A stretch of DNA of 64,000 bases, taken from NCBI GenBank assembly GCA_017880775.1, contig JADGRQ010000006.1:24047-88046 (forward strand), given 5' to 3'. Origin of the DNA: Burkholderiales bacterium. Lineage in GTDB: Bacteria > Pseudomonadota > Gammaproteobacteria > Burkholderiales > SG8-39. Positions 18,391 through 28,946 of this stretch are shown in pieces (position 1 is the stretch's first letter; every line of letters begins with the position of its first letter). The position numbers and the translations under genes are program-made. The notes beneath the pieces are model-generated. The model did no database searches, was not told where the DNA came from, and saw only the letters and a program-made list of their open reading frames with translations.

Positions 18391-21300
18391 TCAACTCTCC
18401 ATAGCCGTGGGAAGGAGGGCGCGGGGGGAAACGCCCTGAGTTTCCCCTTGCATCTTTTCCCGCTGCATCCGCGAGTGCAATTGCTGCAGCCGGTAGGGCT
18501 CGAGCACCTCGAGATGGCGCATCCCGGCGCAGGCCGCGCGCGCACCGGCGATCGTGGTGTAATAGGTCAGCTGCTGCGCCAGCGCACTGACGCGGATCGA
18601 GCGCGAGTCCGAAATCGCGCTGCGCCTGGCTTCGACCGTGTTGACGATCAGGCTCACCTCGCGGTTCTTCATCATGTCGACGATGTGCGGCCGGCCTTCT
18701 GCGACCTTGTTCACTGTCAGCGACTGCACTCCGTGCGCCGCGAGCACCGCCGCCGTGCCGCGCGTGGCGAGGATCGTGAATCCCAGCTCGACCAGGTCGC
18801 GCGCCACCGCGACCGCCGCCAGCTTGTCGGCGTCGCGCACGCTGATGAAGGCGCGTCCCGCCCTCGGCAGGCGCACGCCGGCTGCGAGCTGCGACTTGAC
18901 GAACGCCTCGCCGAAGGTCGCGCCGATGCCCATCACCTCGCCGGTGGATTTCATCTCCGGCCCGAGGATGGTGTCCACGCCGGGAAACTTGGCGAAAGGA
19001 AACACCGCTTCCTTCACCGAGAAGAACGGCGGAATCACCTCGGCGCGGATGCCCTGATCGCGCAGCGAGCGGCCCGCCATGCAGCGCGCCGCGATCTTGG
19101 CAAGCGGCACCCCGGTCGCCTTCGACACGAACGGCACCGTGCGCGAAGCGCGCGGATTGACTTCGAGCACATAAACCGTGTCGCGCTGGATCGCGAACTG
19201 CACGTTCATCAGTCCGACCACCTTTAGCGCCCGCGCCATCTGCGCGGTCTGGCGGCGCAGCTCGCGCTCAAGGTGGCTGGCCAGCGAATGCGGCGGCAGG
19301 CAGCACGCCGAGTCGCCGGAATGCACGCCCGCCTGCTCGATGTGCTCCATGATGCCGCCGATGAACACGTCCTTGCCGTCGCACACGCAATCGACGTCCA
19401 CCTCGATCGCGTCCGACAGGTAGCGGTCGAGCAGCACCGGCGAGTCATTCGACACCTTGACGGCTTCCTTCATGTAGCGCCGCAGGTCGGACTGCTGGTG
19501 GACGATCTCCATCGCGCGGCCGCCCAGCACGTAGCTTGGACGCACCACCACCGGGTAGCCGATGTCCTCGGCGTGCTTGACCGCCTCTTCAGCGCTGCGC
19601 GCGGTGCGGTTCGGCGGCTGGCGCAGCTTCAGCTCGTGCAGCAGCTTCTGGAAGCGCTCCCGGTCCTCCGCGATGTCGATCGAGTCGGGGGTAGTGCCGA
19701 TGATCGGCACCCCGTTCGCGGCCAGGTCGCGCGCCAGCTTGAGCGGGGTCTGCCCGCCAAATTGCACGATCACGCCGAACGGTTTTTCCGTTTCTACGAT
19801 CTCGAGCACGTCCTCGAGCGTGAGCGACTCGAAATACAGTCTGTCGGAGGTGTCGTAATCGGTCGAGACTGTCTCCGGATTGCAGTTGACCATGATGGTC
19901 TCGATGCCGTCTTCGCGCAGCGCGAACGCCGCATGCACGCAGCAATAGTCGAACTCGATGCCCTGGCCGATCCGGTTGGGCCCGCCGCCGAGCACCATGA
20001 TCTTTTTCCGGTTGGTCGGCGCCGCCTCGCATTCCTCTTCGTAGGTCGAATACAGGTAGGCGGTGCTGGTCGCGAACTCGGCGGCGCAGGTATCGACCCG
20101 CTTGAACACCGGACGAATGCCGAGCGCGTGGCGCTTGACGCGCACTTCGGTCTCGCCGCAATTGAACAGGTAGGCGAGGCGCCGGTCCGAGAACCCCTTC
20201 CTCTTGAGCAGGCGCAGCGTGCCGGCGTCGATCTCGCCGAGCCGCCGGTCGTCCAGCTCCATCTCCAGATCGACGATTTCCTTGATCTGCGCGAGAAACC
20301 ACGGATCGATGCGCGTGAGCTGGTGGACCTCCTCGAGCGTGAAGCCGTTCTCGAACGCATCGCCCACGTACCAGATGCGCTCGGGCCCCGGTTCGCCCAG
20401 CTCTTTTTCCAGCGTCTCGCGGTCGGTGGTCCTCTGGTTGAGGCCGTCCACGCCGATCTCGAGCCCGCGCAGCGCCTTCTGCAGCGATTCCTGGAATGTG
20501 CGGCCGATCGCCATTACTTCGCCGACCGATTTCATCTGTGTGGTGAGCCGGTCGTCGGCCTGCGGAAACTTCTCGAACGCGAAGCGCGGCACCTTGGTGA
20601 CCACGTAATCGATGGTCGGCTCGAAGGATGCGGGAACGACGAACGAACCGCTGCCGCCGGTCACGTCGTTGGCCATTTCGTCGAGCGTGTAGCCAACCGC
20701 CAGCTTGGCGGCAATCTTGGCGATCGGGAAGCCGGTGGCTTTTGAGGCCAGCGCCGAGGAGCGCGACACGCGCGGGTTCATTTCGATCACCAGCATGCGG
20801 CCGTCGGCCGGATTGATCGCGAACTGCACGTTGGAGCCGCCGGTGTCCACCCCGATCTCGCGCAGCACCGCGATCGAAGCGTCGCGCATGATCTGGTATT
20901 CCTTGTCGGTGAGCGTCTGCGCCGGCGCCACCGTGATCGAGTCGCCGGTGTGCACACCCATCGGGTCGAGGTTCTCGATCGAGCATACGATGATGCAATT
21001 GTCGTTGCGGTCGCGCACCACCTCCATCTCGAATTCCTTCCAGCCGATCACCGATTCCTCGATCAGCAACTCCCGGGTCGGCGAGGCCTCGAGGCCGCGC
21101 TCGCAGATGGCGACGAACTCCTCGCGGTTGTAGGCGATCCCGCCGCCGGTGCCGCCGAGCGTGAACGACGGGCGGATCACGGTCGGGTAGCCGAGACCTG
21201 CCTGTACCTGAAGCGCCTCCTCCAGCGAATGCGCGGGCGCCGAGCGCGCCGACGCCAGGCCGATGCGGCTCATCGCCTGCTTGAATTTCTCCCGGTCCTC

Positions 21301-21678
21301 GGCCTTGTCGATCGCCGCGCGCGAAGCGCCGATCATCTCCACGCCGTACTTCTCCAGCACCCCGTGCTTCGCCAGGTCGAGGGCGCAATTGAGCGCGGTC
21401 TGCCCGCCCATGGTCGGCAGCAGCGCGTCGGGCCGCTCCTTCTCGATCACCCGCTCCACCATCCGCCAGGTGACCGGCTCGATATAGGTCGCGTCCGCCA
21501 TGTCCGGGTCGGTCATGATGGTGGCCGGATTGGAGTTGACCAGGATCACGCGGTAGCCTTCGGAGCGCAGCGCCTTGCAGGCCTGCGCGCCGGAGTAGTC
21601 GAATTCGCAGGCCTGGCCGATCACGATCGGCCCGGCCCCGATAATCAGGATCGATCTGATGTCGGTGCGCTTAGGCAT
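18391..21678 (-). CDS. carB: Carbamoyl phosphate synthase large subunit
   Basis: CarB makes carbamoyl phosphate from ammonia, bicarbonate and two ATP for arginine and pyrimidines. The 1095-residue product has two homologous ATP-grasp halves (each with a GAGPI or [15 protein letters not shown] start), an oligomerisation region between them and a C-terminal MGS-like allosteric domain (from [12 protein letters not shown]). The C-terminal tail is about 20 residues longer than in E. coli. The start overlaps carA by eight bases, giving translational coupling of the two subunits. Confidence 0.98.
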   Translation of the reverse strand: MPKRTDIRSILIIGAGPIVIGQACEFDYSGAQACKALRSEGYRVILVNSNPATIMTDPDMADATYIEPVTWRMVERVIEKERPDALLPTMGGQTALNCALDLAKHGVLEKYGVEMIGASRAAIDKAEDREKFKQAMSRIGLASARSAPAHSLEEALQVQAGLGYPTVIRPSFTLGGTGGGIAYNREEFVAICERGLEASPTRELLIEESVIGWKEFEMEVVRDRNDNCIIVCSIENLDPMGVHTGDSITVAPAQTLTDKEYQIMRDASIAVLREIGVDTGGSNVQFAINPADGRMLVIEMNPRVSRSSALASKATGFPIAKIAAKLAVGYTLDEMANDVTGGSGSFVVPASFEPTIDYVVTKVPRFAFEKFPQADDRLTTQMKSVGEVMAIGRTFQESLQKALRGLEIGVDGLNQRTTDRETLEKELGEPGPERIWYVGDAFENGFTLEEVHQLTRIDPWFLAQIKEIVDLEMELDDRRLGEIDAGTLRLLKRKGFSDRRLAYLFNCGETEVRVKRHALGIRPVFKRVDTCAAEFATSTAYLYSTYEEECEAAPTNRKKIMVLGGGPNRIGQGIEFDYCCVHAAFALREDGIETIMVNCNPETVSTDYDTSDRLYFESLTLEDVLEIVETEKPFGVIVQFGGQTPLKLARDLAANGVPIIGTTPDSIDIAEDRERFQKLLHELKLRQPPNRTARSAEEAVKHAEDIGYPVVVRPSYVLGGRAMEIVHQQSDLRRYMKEAVKVSNDSPVLLDRYLSDAIEVDVDCVCDGKDVFIGGIMEHIEQAGVHSGDSACCLPPHSLASHLERELRRQTAQMARALKVVGLMNVQFAIQRDTVYVLEVNPRASRTVPFVSKATGVPLAKIAARCMAGRSLRDQGIRAEVIPPFFSVKEAVFPFAKFPGVDTILGPEMKSTGEVMGIGATFGEAFVKSQLAAGVRLPRAGRAFISVRDADKLAAVAVARDLVELGFTILATRGTAAVLAAHGVQSLTVNKVAEGRPHIVDMMKNREVSLIVNTVEARRSAISDSRSIRVSALAQQLTYYTTIAGARAACAGMRHLEVLEPYRLQQLHSRMQREKMQGETQGVSPRALLPTAMES

Positions 21679-22816
21679 GCTCCGCCTTTCGCGCCGCCAT
21701 CATCTGCGCGAACCGATCGAACAGATACGAGATGTCGTGCGGGCCGGGACTCGCCTCGGGGTGCCCCTGGAAACAGAACGCAGCGCGGTCGGTGCGCGCC
21801 AGCCCCTGCAGCGAGCCGTCGAACAGCGACACGTGCGTCGGCCGCAGGTTGTCCGGCAGCGTGCCCGGATCGACGGCAAAACCGTGGTTCTGGCTGGTGA
21901 TCACCACCTTCCCGGTATCGAGGTCCTTCACCGGGTGGTTGGCGCCGTGATGGCCGAACTTCATCTTGAGCGTCTTCGCTCCGCAGGCGAGTCCCATCAG
22001 CTGGTGGCCGAGGCAGATGCCGAACACGGGCACGTCGCTCGAATCGAGGATCGCGCGGATCGCGCGGATCGCGTAATCGCACGGCTCCGGGTCGCCCGGG
22101 CCGTTGGACAGGAACACGCCGTCAGGCTTCAGCGCCAAGGCGTCGTCCGCGCCCGCCTGTGCCGGCAGCACCGTGACGCGCGCGCCGCGCTCGGCGAGCA
22201 GGCGCAGGATGTTGCGCTTCACGCCGTAGTCGTAGGCGACGACATGAAAGCGCCCGCCCTCGATGCGCTTGAAACCGGTGCCGAGCTTCCATGCGCCATC
22301 GGTCCAGGCATAGGATTTTCCGGTGCTCACGACCTTCGCCAGGTCCATGCCCGCGAGGCCGGGAAACTTCCTCGCTTCGGCGAGCGCCCGATCGAGATCG
22401 ACCTCACCGGCGATCAGGCACCCGTTCTGTGCGCCTCTTTCACGCAGGATGCGCGTCAGCCTGCGGGTATCGATGTCGGCGATCGCCACTACGTTATTGG
22501 CGGCAAGGTATTGCGGGAGGCTTTTCTGCGCGCGCCAATTCGAGCTCAGCGCCGGCACGTCGCGCACTACCAGGCCCGCGGCGTGGATCGCCTCCGATTC
22601 CTCATCCTCGGCATTCACACCCGTATTGCCGATGTGCGGGTACGTCAGCGTGACAATCTGGCGGCAATAAGATGGGTCGGTGAGTATTTCCTGATAGCCC
22701 GTCATCGCGGTGTTGAACACCACTTCGCCGGCGGAAATGCCGGGCGCGCCGATCGAACGGCCGCGAAAGACCGTCCCGTCTGCGAGTGCGAGCGCGGCGG
22801 GGATGAACGAGGCCAA
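21671..22816 (-). CDS. carA: Carbamoyl phosphate synthase small (glutaminase) subunit
   Basis: The 381-residue product has the N-terminal CarA domain ([14 protein letters not shown]) and a class I glutamine amidotransferase domain with the nucleophile in [10 protein letters not shown] and the catalytic HPE ([11 protein letters not shown]). No ATG is available at the N-terminus. TTG at 22816 is preferred because CTGGAG lies six bases before it; TTG at 22822 would leave no gap. A hairpin with a U-run lies just upstream. Confidence 0.95.
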   Translation of the reverse strand: MASFIPAALALADGTVFRGRSIGAPGISAGEVVFNTAMTGYQEILTDPSYCRQIVTLTYPHIGNTGVNAEDEESEAIHAAGLVVRDVPALSSNWRAQKSLPQYLAANNVVAIADIDTRRLTRILRERGAQNGCLIAGEVDLDRALAEARKFPGLAGMDLAKVVSTGKSYAWTDGAWKLGTGFKRIEGGRFHVVAYDYGVKRNILRLLAERGARVTVLPAQAGADDALALKPDGVFLSNGPGDPEPCDYAIRAIRAILDSSDVPVFGICLGHQLMGLACGAKTLKMKFGHHGANHPVKDLDTGKVVITSQNHGFAVDPGTLPDNLRPTHVSLFDGSLQGLARTDRAAFCFQGHPEASPGPHDISYLFDRFAQMMAARKAEHA

Positions 22817-22837
22817 TTGCAACTCCAGGACCGGATG

Positions 22838-22873
22838 CGAAAAAGCGGGCGAGGCTCGCGCCTCTCCCGCTTC
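22838..22873 (-). terminator. Intrinsic terminator between the dioxygenase gene and carA
   Basis: On the minus strand AGCGGGAGAGG and CCTCGCCCGCT pair with one mismatch around a six-base loop and are followed by a U-run of five. It ends about 20 bases before the carA start. It would end transcripts from the dapB-dioxygenase side, but it could also act as an attenuator in a carA leader. Confidence 0.65.
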
Positions 22874-22924
22874 GGTTGAAGCAGTGAATTATACCCCGGG
22901 ATGCTGCTCTGCGGCAACGGCCAT

Positions 22925-22975
22925 TCAGCGCGGCGCGAGATTGTCCTGCATGAAGGCGGCAAGCGCCCTGCTCAT
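22925..22975 (-). CDS. Possible 16-residue ORF coupled to the dioxygenase gene
   Basis: An ATG overlaps the stop of the dioxygenase gene (ATGA) and opens a 16-residue frame, MSRALAAFMQDNLAPR, which ends before the terminator. The overlap is typical of coupled genes, but the frame is too short to judge. It could be the remnant of a small second subunit or of a longer C-terminus. Confidence 0.2.
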   Translation of the reverse strand: MSRALAAFMQDNLAPR

Positions 22976-24039
22976 GCCTTGTTCCCGCGCTCGCGCTCGA
23001 CGTGCATGCGCACGAGGAACAGCAGTAGCGGATGCACACCGGCGGCGATGATGGACTTGGCGTCGAAATCCGCCAGCATGCGCTGCTGCGCCGCGCCGAG
23101 GTGAAAGCGCGCGGCAAAGGCCTGCGCGTCGGCGAAATAGGCGTCGCGCGCGACGCGGTCGTTGGCGAGCAGGTGCAGCGCATCGGTGAGCGAAGCGAGT
23201 TCCGGCGCGATCGACGGGTAGTGCGGCACCGACGCCGCGCTCACCGGAGGCGTATACCAGCCGAGCGAGGCGTAGTTGTGATGCCAACTCGGGTTCAACT
23301 GCACGATGTCGGGCTTCCTTTCGCCCAGCGCGCCGGCCGCCACCGCCCAGCACCGCAACTCGATGTTGCCGGTATCGTCGAGGAGTTTCTCGTCGTAGCC
23401 GAGCAGGGTCTTCAGGCGCCCGTCCTTCAGCGGTTCGAGCACCGACTTGTCGAATTCGAGCGCGGGATTGGCGTAATTGTCGGTGCCGGGGAAATGCGAC
23501 ATGCCGCCGCTTGCCACCACCACGACCCTGAGGCCGAGCGCGCTCACGCTGCGCGCGAGCGCCTGGCCGAACACATAGCAGCGCTCCATGGTCGGCTGCG
23601 GCGGCAGATACGCATTCACGTAGATCGGCAGCACCGGCGCATCCCCGATGCCCAGATGCGTCATCGGGATGCCCAGCGCATAGTCGATCTGTGCCGAACT
23701 CGTGAACGCCGGATCGAAACCCGCGCGGTACAAGTCCCTGACGATCGCGAACGCCGCCTCGCTCGCAAGGCGGAAATGGAACGTGCGTCCGGCGAACTCG
23801 CCGTGCCCTTCGCCGCCGACGTGGATCGTGAACGGCGGCGCGCAATTCTGGAAAAACTGCTGCGCGTGGTCGTTGGCGATCACGATCCACAGGTCGGGCT
23901 TGAGCGCTTTCAATCCGACGGCGATCCCGGCGGCGACCTTCTGCACCGCGGCGATGGTGTTTCTGTCCTCGGTCTCGGGCTGAGTGAAGAACTGCGGCGC
24001 ATGCGGCAACATCGCGCCGCCGAGCACATTCGGATTCAT
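22972..24039 (-). CDS. Extradiol ring-cleavage dioxygenase, LigB superfamily
   Basis: The 355-residue product belongs to the class III extradiol dioxygenases, which open catecholic rings with non-heme Fe(II). The expected metal and catalytic histidines appear in MLPHAPQFF near the N-terminus and in VIANDHAQQFF (about residue 58), and GGMSHFPG (about 190) fits the distal active-site region. It begins directly after the dapB stop with no gap, which is unusual company for a ring-cleavage enzyme. No other aromatic-degradation genes are nearby, so the substrate is unknown. Confidence 0.82.
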   Translation of the reverse strand: MNPNVLGGAMLPHAPQFFTQPETEDRNTIAAVQKVAAGIAVGLKALKPDLWIVIANDHAQQFFQNCAPPFTIHVGGEGHGEFAGRTFHFRLASEAAFAIVRDLYRAGFDPAFTSSAQIDYALGIPMTHLGIGDAPVLPIYVNAYLPPQPTMERCYVFGQALARSVSALGLRVVVVASGGMSHFPGTDNYANPALEFDKSVLEPLKDGRLKTLLGYDEKLLDDTGNIELRCWAVAAGALGERKPDIVQLNPSWHHNYASLGWYTPPVSAASVPHYPSIAPELASLTDALHLLANDRVARDAYFADAQAFAARFHLGAAQQRMLADFDAKSIIAAGVHPLLLFLVRMHVERERGNKA

Positions 24040-24804
24040 TCAGCGCAGGCCCAGCACGTCCTGCATGTCGTACAGCCCGTTGCTGCGTCCTTTCAGGAAC
24101 TTGGCCGCACGCAACGCGCCGAGCGCGTAGGTGGCGCGGCTGGTGCTGCGCACGGTCACCTCGACCCGCTCGCCGGTTCCCGCAAACAGCACCGTGTGCT
24201 CGCCGACGAGGTCGCCGCCGCGGATGGCATGGAATCCGATTGCCTTTGCGGGACGCTCGCCGGTATCGCCCTCGCGGCCGTGAACCGCAACCGCTGCGAG
24301 GTCCCGGCCGAGCGCCGCCGCGACGATCCCGCCGAGTTCGAGCGCGGTGCCCGAGGGCGCGTCGACCTTGTGCCGGTGGTGCGCCTCGATGATCTCGACG
24401 TCATAGGCATCACCGAGCGCGCGCGCGGCAACCTCGGCCAGCTTGAAGATCACGTTCACGCCGACCGCGAAATTCGGCGCCATGACGATCGGAATCTTCC
24501 TGGCCGCCTGTGCGATACGCTGTTTCTCGGTTTCGGCAAAGCCCGTGGTGCCGATCACCATTGCCTTGCCTAGGCGCGCGCAGGCCTCGAGGTGCGCGAG
24601 CGTGCCGGCCGGGCGCGTGAAATCGATCAGCGCGTCCGCGGTGGCGACTGCCGCGTCCACGTCGGCGGTGACGCTGACACCCCCGACCGCAGGGCCGGAT
24701 GCGATGTCGAGGGCTGCGGCGAGTGCCAACTCGCGGTCCTTCAGCACTTCCTCGATCAGGGCCCTGCCCATCTTGCCGCTCGCTCCGGCCACCGCCACTC
24801 GCAT
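24040..24804 (-). CDS. dapB: 4-hydroxy-tetrahydrodipicolinate reductase
   Basis: DapB is the second enzyme of the branch to diaminopimelate and lysine. The 254-residue product has the N-terminal nucleotide motif [12 protein letters not shown], the GTTGF and APNFAVGVN motifs, and the substrate and catalytic signature [15 protein letters not shown] (about residues 145-160). It lies 9 bases downstream of bamE on the minus strand. Confidence 0.97.
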   Translation of the reverse strand: MRVAVAGASGKMGRALIEEVLKDRELALAAALDIASGPAVGGVSVTADVDAAVATADALIDFTRPAGTLAHLEACARLGKAMVIGTTGFAETEKQRIAQAARKIPIVMAPNFAVGVNVIFKLAEVAARALGDAYDVEIIEAHHRHKVDAPSGTALELGGIVAAALGRDLAAVAVHGREGDTGERPAKAIGFHAIRGGDLVGEHTVLFAGTGERVEVTVRSTSRATYALGALRAAKFLKGRSNGLYDMQDVLGLR

Positions 24805-24813
24805 CCGAACTCC

Positions 24814-25239
24814 CTATGGTTTCTCCGCCGGCTTATCCACCGGCTTATCCACCGGCTTATCCACCGGCTGTTCCACCGGCTGTTCCACCGGCGGTGTCTC
24901 GCCAGCCGGGATGACATCGCCGCCGATGCGCGCGAGTCGCCCTTCCTTGTCGAAATGCACCGAGATCTTGCGCTGTTCGAACTTGCCGGGGTGTTCCCGG
25001 TAGTAGATGTAGTCCCAGCGGTCGGCATGGAAGATATCGCTCACCAGCGGCGTGCCGAGCACGTAGCGCACCTGCTCGCGGGTCATGCCGAGCTTGAGCT
25101 GCGCGAGCATTTGCTGGCTGACGTAGTTGCCCTGCTGGATCTCGATGCGATAAGGCTTGATGACGCTCGTGATGTCAGGCACCACCGAGGAACACGCGGC
25201 GAGCGGCATGACGCAGAGCAGGGAGAAATACCGGCGCAC
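24814..25239 (-). CDS. bamE: Outer-membrane assembly lipoprotein BamE with a repeat tail
   Basis: BamE is a lipoprotein of the BAM complex that inserts beta-barrel proteins. The 141-residue product has a lipoprotein signal (MPLAACSS) and the SmpA/OmlA fold ([40 protein letters not shown]). The last 25 residues are a Pro-Val-Glu/Asp repeat encoded by 12-bp tandem repeats, not normally part of BamE. The gene is divergent from fur with 68 bases between them, a common betaproteobacterial arrangement. Confidence 0.94.
   Translation of the reverse strand: MRRYFSLLCVMPLAACSSVVPDITSVIKPYRIEIQQGNYVSQQMLAQLKLGMTREQVRYVLGTPLVSDIFHADRWDYIYYREHPGKFEQRKISVHFDKEGRLARIGGDVIPAGETPPVEQPVEQPVDKPVDKPVDKPAEKP
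24826..24893 (-). repeat. 12-bp tandem repeats in the 3' end of bamE
   Basis: Three copies of CCGGCTTATCCA and two of the variant CCGGCTGTTCCA (plus strand) run head to tail and encode PVDK and PVEQ units. Because 12 is a multiple of three, copy number can change without a frameshift. Confidence 0.85.
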
Positions 25240-25307
25240 GGCGGGTCAAATTCTCAACAGGGCGGAATCACTATATGATAGCTGAACCCTTCCGTTTGCC
25301 GACGCCC

Positions 25308-25766
25308 ATGAATCCCGCCCAAAGCCTCAAGGACATCGGGCTCAAGGCCACCCTGCCGCGGCGCAAGATTCTCGAGCTGTTCGAGTCGAGCAAGGTCCGC
25401 CATCTTTCCGCTGAAGACGTCTACCGCGCGCTGATCGGCGAGGGCATCGACGTCGGCCTCGCCACCGTTTACCGGGTGCTGACGCAGTTCGAGCAGGCTG
25501 GACTGCTGTCGCGGCAGCACTTCGAGACCGGCAAGGCGGTATTCGAGTTGAACCAGGGCGGCCATCACGATCACCTGGTGTGCCTGGAGTGCGGGCGGGT
25601 CGAGGAATTCTTCGACGCCGAAATCGAGGCGCGGCAGAACGAAGTCGCGCGCCGCCAAGGATTCACCATACACGGGCATTCGCTCGCGTTGTACGCCCAT
25701 TGCACCAAGCCCGACTGCCCGCACCGCGAGACTGCTCGCGCCGTTGCAGCCGACAGCAGTCGCTGA
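25308..25766 (+). CDS. fur: Ferric uptake regulator
   Basis: Fur is the Fe(II)-dependent repressor of iron uptake. The 152-residue product has the winged helix ([27 protein letters not shown]), the zinc and metal site [16 protein letters not shown], and the C-terminal CTKPDCPH cysteine pair. The ATG at 25308 gives the usual N-terminus; an ATG at 25275 would add 11 residues and has a somewhat better spaced AGGGCGG, so it cannot be excluded. The gene is divergent from bamE. Confidence 0.95.
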   Translation: MNPAQSLKDIGLKATLPRRKILELFESSKVRHLSAEDVYRALIGEGIDVGLATVYRVLTQFEQAGLLSRQHFETGKAVFELNQGGHHDHLVCLECGRVEEFFDAEIEARQNEVARRQGFTIHGHSLALYAHCTKPDCPHRETARAVAADSSR

Positions 25767-25787
25767 AGCGCCGCCAGCAACGCCTGC

Positions 25788-26351
25788 GTGGAGGCGTTCG
25801 CCGCTTCAGTACTGCTTGTCGCCGTCGCCGAGATCGGCGACAAGACCCAACTGCTTTCGCTTTACCTGGCGGCGCGTTATCGCAGCCCCGGCGCGATCGT
25901 CGCCGGAATTGCGGTCTCCACGCTCGCCAATCACGCGCTCGCCGGGGCGCTTGGAGCATGGGTTGCGACGCTGGTTTCGCCCGATATGCTGCGCTGGATC
26001 CTCGGAATCGCGTTTCTGGGGTGCGCGGTGTGGGCGCTGTTTGCCGATACGCTTTCCGCTCCGACCGGGTTGGAGCGCGGTCGCCTCGGTGTGTTCCTGA
26101 TCACGGTAGTTGCGTTTTTTGTCGCGGAGATGGGCGACAAGACGCAACTCGCAACGGTGGCGCTCGCGGCAAAATATTCTACGGTGGTGGTCGTCGTCCT
26201 CGGCTCCACGGTCGGCATGATGGTTGCGAATGCGCCGGTGGTGTATGCGGGCGAACGGCTGGCGAAGCGCCTGCCCTTGGCGTGGGCGCGGCGGCTTGCG
26301 GCACTACTGTTTGCGTTGACCGGAGTCGCTACGCTGGCGGGCTGGATTTAG
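25788..26351 (+). CDS. TMEM165/Gdt1 (UPF0016) family transporter, likely manganese exporter
   Basis: The 187-residue polytopic protein, starting at GTG, has six predicted helices in two inverted halves. Each half carries the family motif: AEIGDKTQLL (about residue 14) and AEMGDKTQLA (about 108). Bacterial members such as MneA export Mn2+. The gene lies 21 bases after fur, so it may be co-transcribed with it and linked to metal balance. The ion specificity is inferred from the family. Confidence 0.88.
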   Translation: MEAFAASVLLVAVAEIGDKTQLLSLYLAARYRSPGAIVAGIAVSTLANHALAGALGAWVATLVSPDMLRWILGIAFLGCAVWALFADTLSAPTGLERGRLGVFLITVVAFFVAEMGDKTQLATVALAAKYSTVVVVVLGSTVGMMVANAPVVYAGERLAKRLPLAWARRLAALLFALTGVATLAGWI

Positions 26352-26370
26352 CTGAACTGCTCGGGGTCAG

Positions 26371-27141
26371 TCACCGCTTCAATCGTTCCAAGTAGGCCCG
26401 GATGCGGCGCGCGTTGACGCCGAAGTCGCTGCGCCCCTGCCGGCTGACCGAGCGGATGTCGATGCGGCTCCCTGCGCCATCGGCAGCCACCCGGATGACG
26501 ACGTCATCGCCGAAGCGGAACCAGCGGCTCGTCTCGTTCGCCTCGATACGGCCCGTCGACGGATCTGAATCGACGACCGTCCACCCGGGCATCGCCTTGG
26601 CCGCATCGAGCGAGCGCTTGAATGCTTCGTTCGGTGGCAGCCCGATCTTGAGCGGCACGATGTCCGGATACGCCGCCTTCTGCTGCTTGGCGAGTTCGGG
26701 TCCTTCATAGATCACCGTATTCGCCTTCTCGGCCGCGCGCGCCGGCAGCGCTGCAACGTACGCCGGCGGATTGTCGGTGTCGGTCGTGATGTCGTGGATG
26801 CGCGGCACCGAGTTCAGCCTGTGGTTGTACTGCCACGGCACGTAAACGAGCACCGCGCTCAACACGACGCCGATCCCTGCCATCGTGATTCCCCGGCCGC
26901 CTAGCCCGGACCGCCCGACCGCGAGCGCCAGTACGCAGACGACACCAGCCGCCAATGCGACGTAGGCGGAATAAGTCATCAGCCAGAAGAACGCAAAGCG
27001 GAAATGCCACCAGCCGGCATACCAGCCAAGTGGCGATATGGCGAGCAGCACCAACGCCACGACCGCTAAGCCGAACCCCAGATAGGCGCCGTACAGCGCC
27101 CAGTTCCGGTTCTTCAATGAGGCTACCTTGGCATCAACCAT
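26371..27141 (-). CDS. Membrane protein with C-terminal DUF1499 domain
   Basis: The 256-residue product has four N-terminal hydrophobic helices (about residues 15-115) and a C-terminal DUF1499 domain marked by PRIHDITTD, PPNEAFKRSLDAAKAMPGW, ANETSRWFRFGDDVVIRV and SRIDIRSVSRQGRSDFGVNARRI (the last read as two adjoining motifs). DUF1499 has no assigned biochemical role. The gene converges with the Gdt1-type gene and stands divergent from the TRAP genes; the 236-base gap to those genes shows no clear feature. Confidence 0.85.
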   Translation of the reverse strand: MVDAKVASLKNRNWALYGAYLGFGLAVVALVLLAISPLGWYAGWWHFRFAFFWLMTYSAYVALAAGVVCVLALAVGRSGLGGRGITMAGIGVVLSAVLVYVPWQYNHRLNSVPRIHDITTDTDNPPAYVAALPARAAEKANTVIYEGPELAKQQKAAYPDIVPLKIGLPPNEAFKRSLDAAKAMPGWTVVDSDPSTGRIEANETSRWFRFGDDVVIRVAADGAGSRIDIRSVSRQGRSDFGVNARRIRAYLERLKR

Positions 27142-27377
27142 TTACGCCTCCCTCTACAAATCGCAACTATAGGGCGCGAGGGGCGAGCCGGGCAACTCGT
27201 GGCCTTCGCACCGCGCGGTGCCTCCCGCGACCACCGACTACGCTGCAGGGCAGCATTTGCCGCGTGGCCGCAAGCGGCCTAGGATGGGGATTGCGTGAAC
27301 CGCCATGACGGCACGATCCCGGCTACAGGGACGGCCGCCACGGGACCACCAATACAAGACACCTGGAGCAGACACCC

Positions 27378-28379
27378 ATGAGGCAATACAGGCAAATCAG
27401 GATACTCGCGGCGCTGGCCGCGGCGGCCATGGCCGGTTCGGCGCTGGCCGCGCCGGTCACGTTGCGCGCGTCGCACCAGTTCCCGGGCGGCAAGGGCGAT
27501 GTGCGCGACGAAATGGTGCAGATCATCGCGCGCGAGGCCAAGGCGGCGAACGTCGAGCTCGACGTGCAGGTGTTTCCGGGCGCTTCGCTGTTCAAGCCCA
27601 ACGAGCAGTGGAATGCACTGGTCAACGGCCAGCTCGACATCGCCTCGTTCCCGCTCGACTACGCGAGCGGCAAGGTGCGCGCCTTCGGCGCGACGCTGAT
27701 GCCCGGCCTCGTGCGCAGCCACGAGCGCGCCGCGCGCCTGAACGATTCGAAGTTCATGCAGGAGATCAAGGCGAAGATAGACAAGGCCGGCGTGGTGGTG
27801 CTCTCCGATGCGTGGCTGGCTGGCGCGGTCGCGTCGAAAAAGTCCTGCGTGCGCAGCCCGGCCGACATCAAGGGCGTGAAGATCCGCTCGGCCGGACCGA
27901 CGTTCGCCTCGATGTGGCAGGCGGCCGGCGCATCGATCGTGTCGGTCCCCAGCAACGAGGTGTACAACGCACTGCAGACCGGCGTGGCGGAGGCGACCGA
28001 CACCAGCACGGGCAGCTTCGTCTCGTTTCGCATCTACGAGCAGGTCAAGTGCATCACCGCGCCCGGCGACAACGCGCTGTGGTTCATGTACGAGCCGGTG
28101 CTGATGTCGAAGAAGAGCTTCAGCCGCCTTTCGCAGCCGCAGCAGGACGCGCTTATGAAAGCCGGCAGGAAGGCGCAGGAATTCTTCGCCAAGGAAGCCA
28201 AGGGCCTCGACGACGCGATGGTCAAGACCTTCAAGGACCACAACGTCGAAGTCGTCACGCTCACTGCGGCCGAATACGACGCCTGGGTCAAGGTCGCCCA
28301 GGGCAGCTCCTACGCGGAGTTCGCCAAGGAAGTGCCCGACGGCAAACAGCTGATCGACGCCGCGCTCAGTGTCAAATAG
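27378..28379 (+). CDS. TRAP transporter substrate-binding protein, DctP family
   Basis: The 333-residue periplasmic protein has a signal peptide (cleavage near SALAAP). The DctP pattern is clear: RASHQFPGGKGDVRDEM at the mature N-terminus, a central KIRSAGPTFASMWQAAGA whose Arg normally salt-bridges a carboxylate ligand, and SNEVYNALQTGVAEATDT. The ligand is probably an organic acid, but its identity cannot be read. It begins the three-gene TRAP operon and has CTGGAG eight bases before the ATG. Confidence 0.95.
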   Translation: MRQYRQIRILAALAAAAMAGSALAAPVTLRASHQFPGGKGDVRDEMVQIIAREAKAANVELDVQVFPGASLFKPNEQWNALVNGQLDIASFPLDYASGKVRAFGATLMPGLVRSHERAARLNDSKFMQEIKAKIDKAGVVVLSDAWLAGAVASKKSCVRSPADIKGVKIRSAGPTFASMWQAAGASIVSVPSNEVYNALQTGVAEATDTSTGSFVSFRIYEQVKCITAPGDNALWFMYEPVLMSKKSFSRLSQPQQDALMKAGRKAQEFFAKEAKGLDDAMVKTFKDHNVEVVTLTAAEYDAWVKVAQGSSYAEFAKEVPDGKQLIDAALSVK

Positions 28380-28427
28380 CGGTGCCCTATAGCAGCGTCG
28401 CATAGCGCGGGCGGCAGGCGCGGGGCC

Positions 28428-28946
28428 GTGGATCGCTTCGTCCGCGCCGTCCGGCAGATCTCGCGGGTCTGCGGCTACCTCGCCGCGGGGCTGATCGGCT
28501 TCGCCGTCCTGGTCGTCTGCCACATGGTGTTCGTACGCTACGTGCTCAACCAGAACACCATCTGGCAGACGGATTTCGTCACCTACAGCCTGGTCGCTGC
28601 GACCTTTATCGGCAGCCCCTACGTGCTGATGATGCGCGGCCACGTGAACGTCGACATCATGCCGCTGTACGCCGGCCCTCGCCTGCGCCTCTGGCTGGCG
28701 CTGTTCGCCTCCGGCGTGACGCTCGCCTTCTGCGTCGTCATGGCCGTGCTCACGTTCCTGTTCTGGAAGGAAGCCTGGGATCAGCGCTGGGTGTCCGACA
28801 CCATGTGGCGGGCGCGGCTGTGGATTCCCTATGCGGGCATGCCGATCGGGCTCTGCCTGTCAAGCCTGCAATCGCTCGCCGACCTGATCGGCCTCGCGAG
28901 CGGGCGCGAGCCGCCTTTCGGCATCGTCAAGGGCCACGGCGCATGA
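28428..28946 (+). CDS. TRAP transporter small permease, DctQ family
   Basis: The 172-residue product starting at GTG has four hydrophobic helices and the DctQ signature around QTDFVTYSLVAATFIGSPYVLMMRGHVNVD. It links the binding protein to the large permease. It overlaps the next gene by four bases (ATGA). Confidence 0.92.
   Translation: MDRFVRAVRQISRVCGYLAAGLIGFAVLVVCHMVFVRYVLNQNTIWQTDFVTYSLVAATFIGSPYVLMMRGHVNVDIMPLYAGPRLRLWLALFASGVTLAFCVVMAVLTFLFWKEAWDQRWVSDTMWRARLWIPYAGMPIGLCLSSLQSLADLIGLASGREPPFGIVKGHGA

Noticed and set aside
24826..24893. Possible CRISPR-like array
   Set aside because: Units of 12 bp without spacers, in frame inside bamE and encoding a regular peptide, are a coding tandem repeat.
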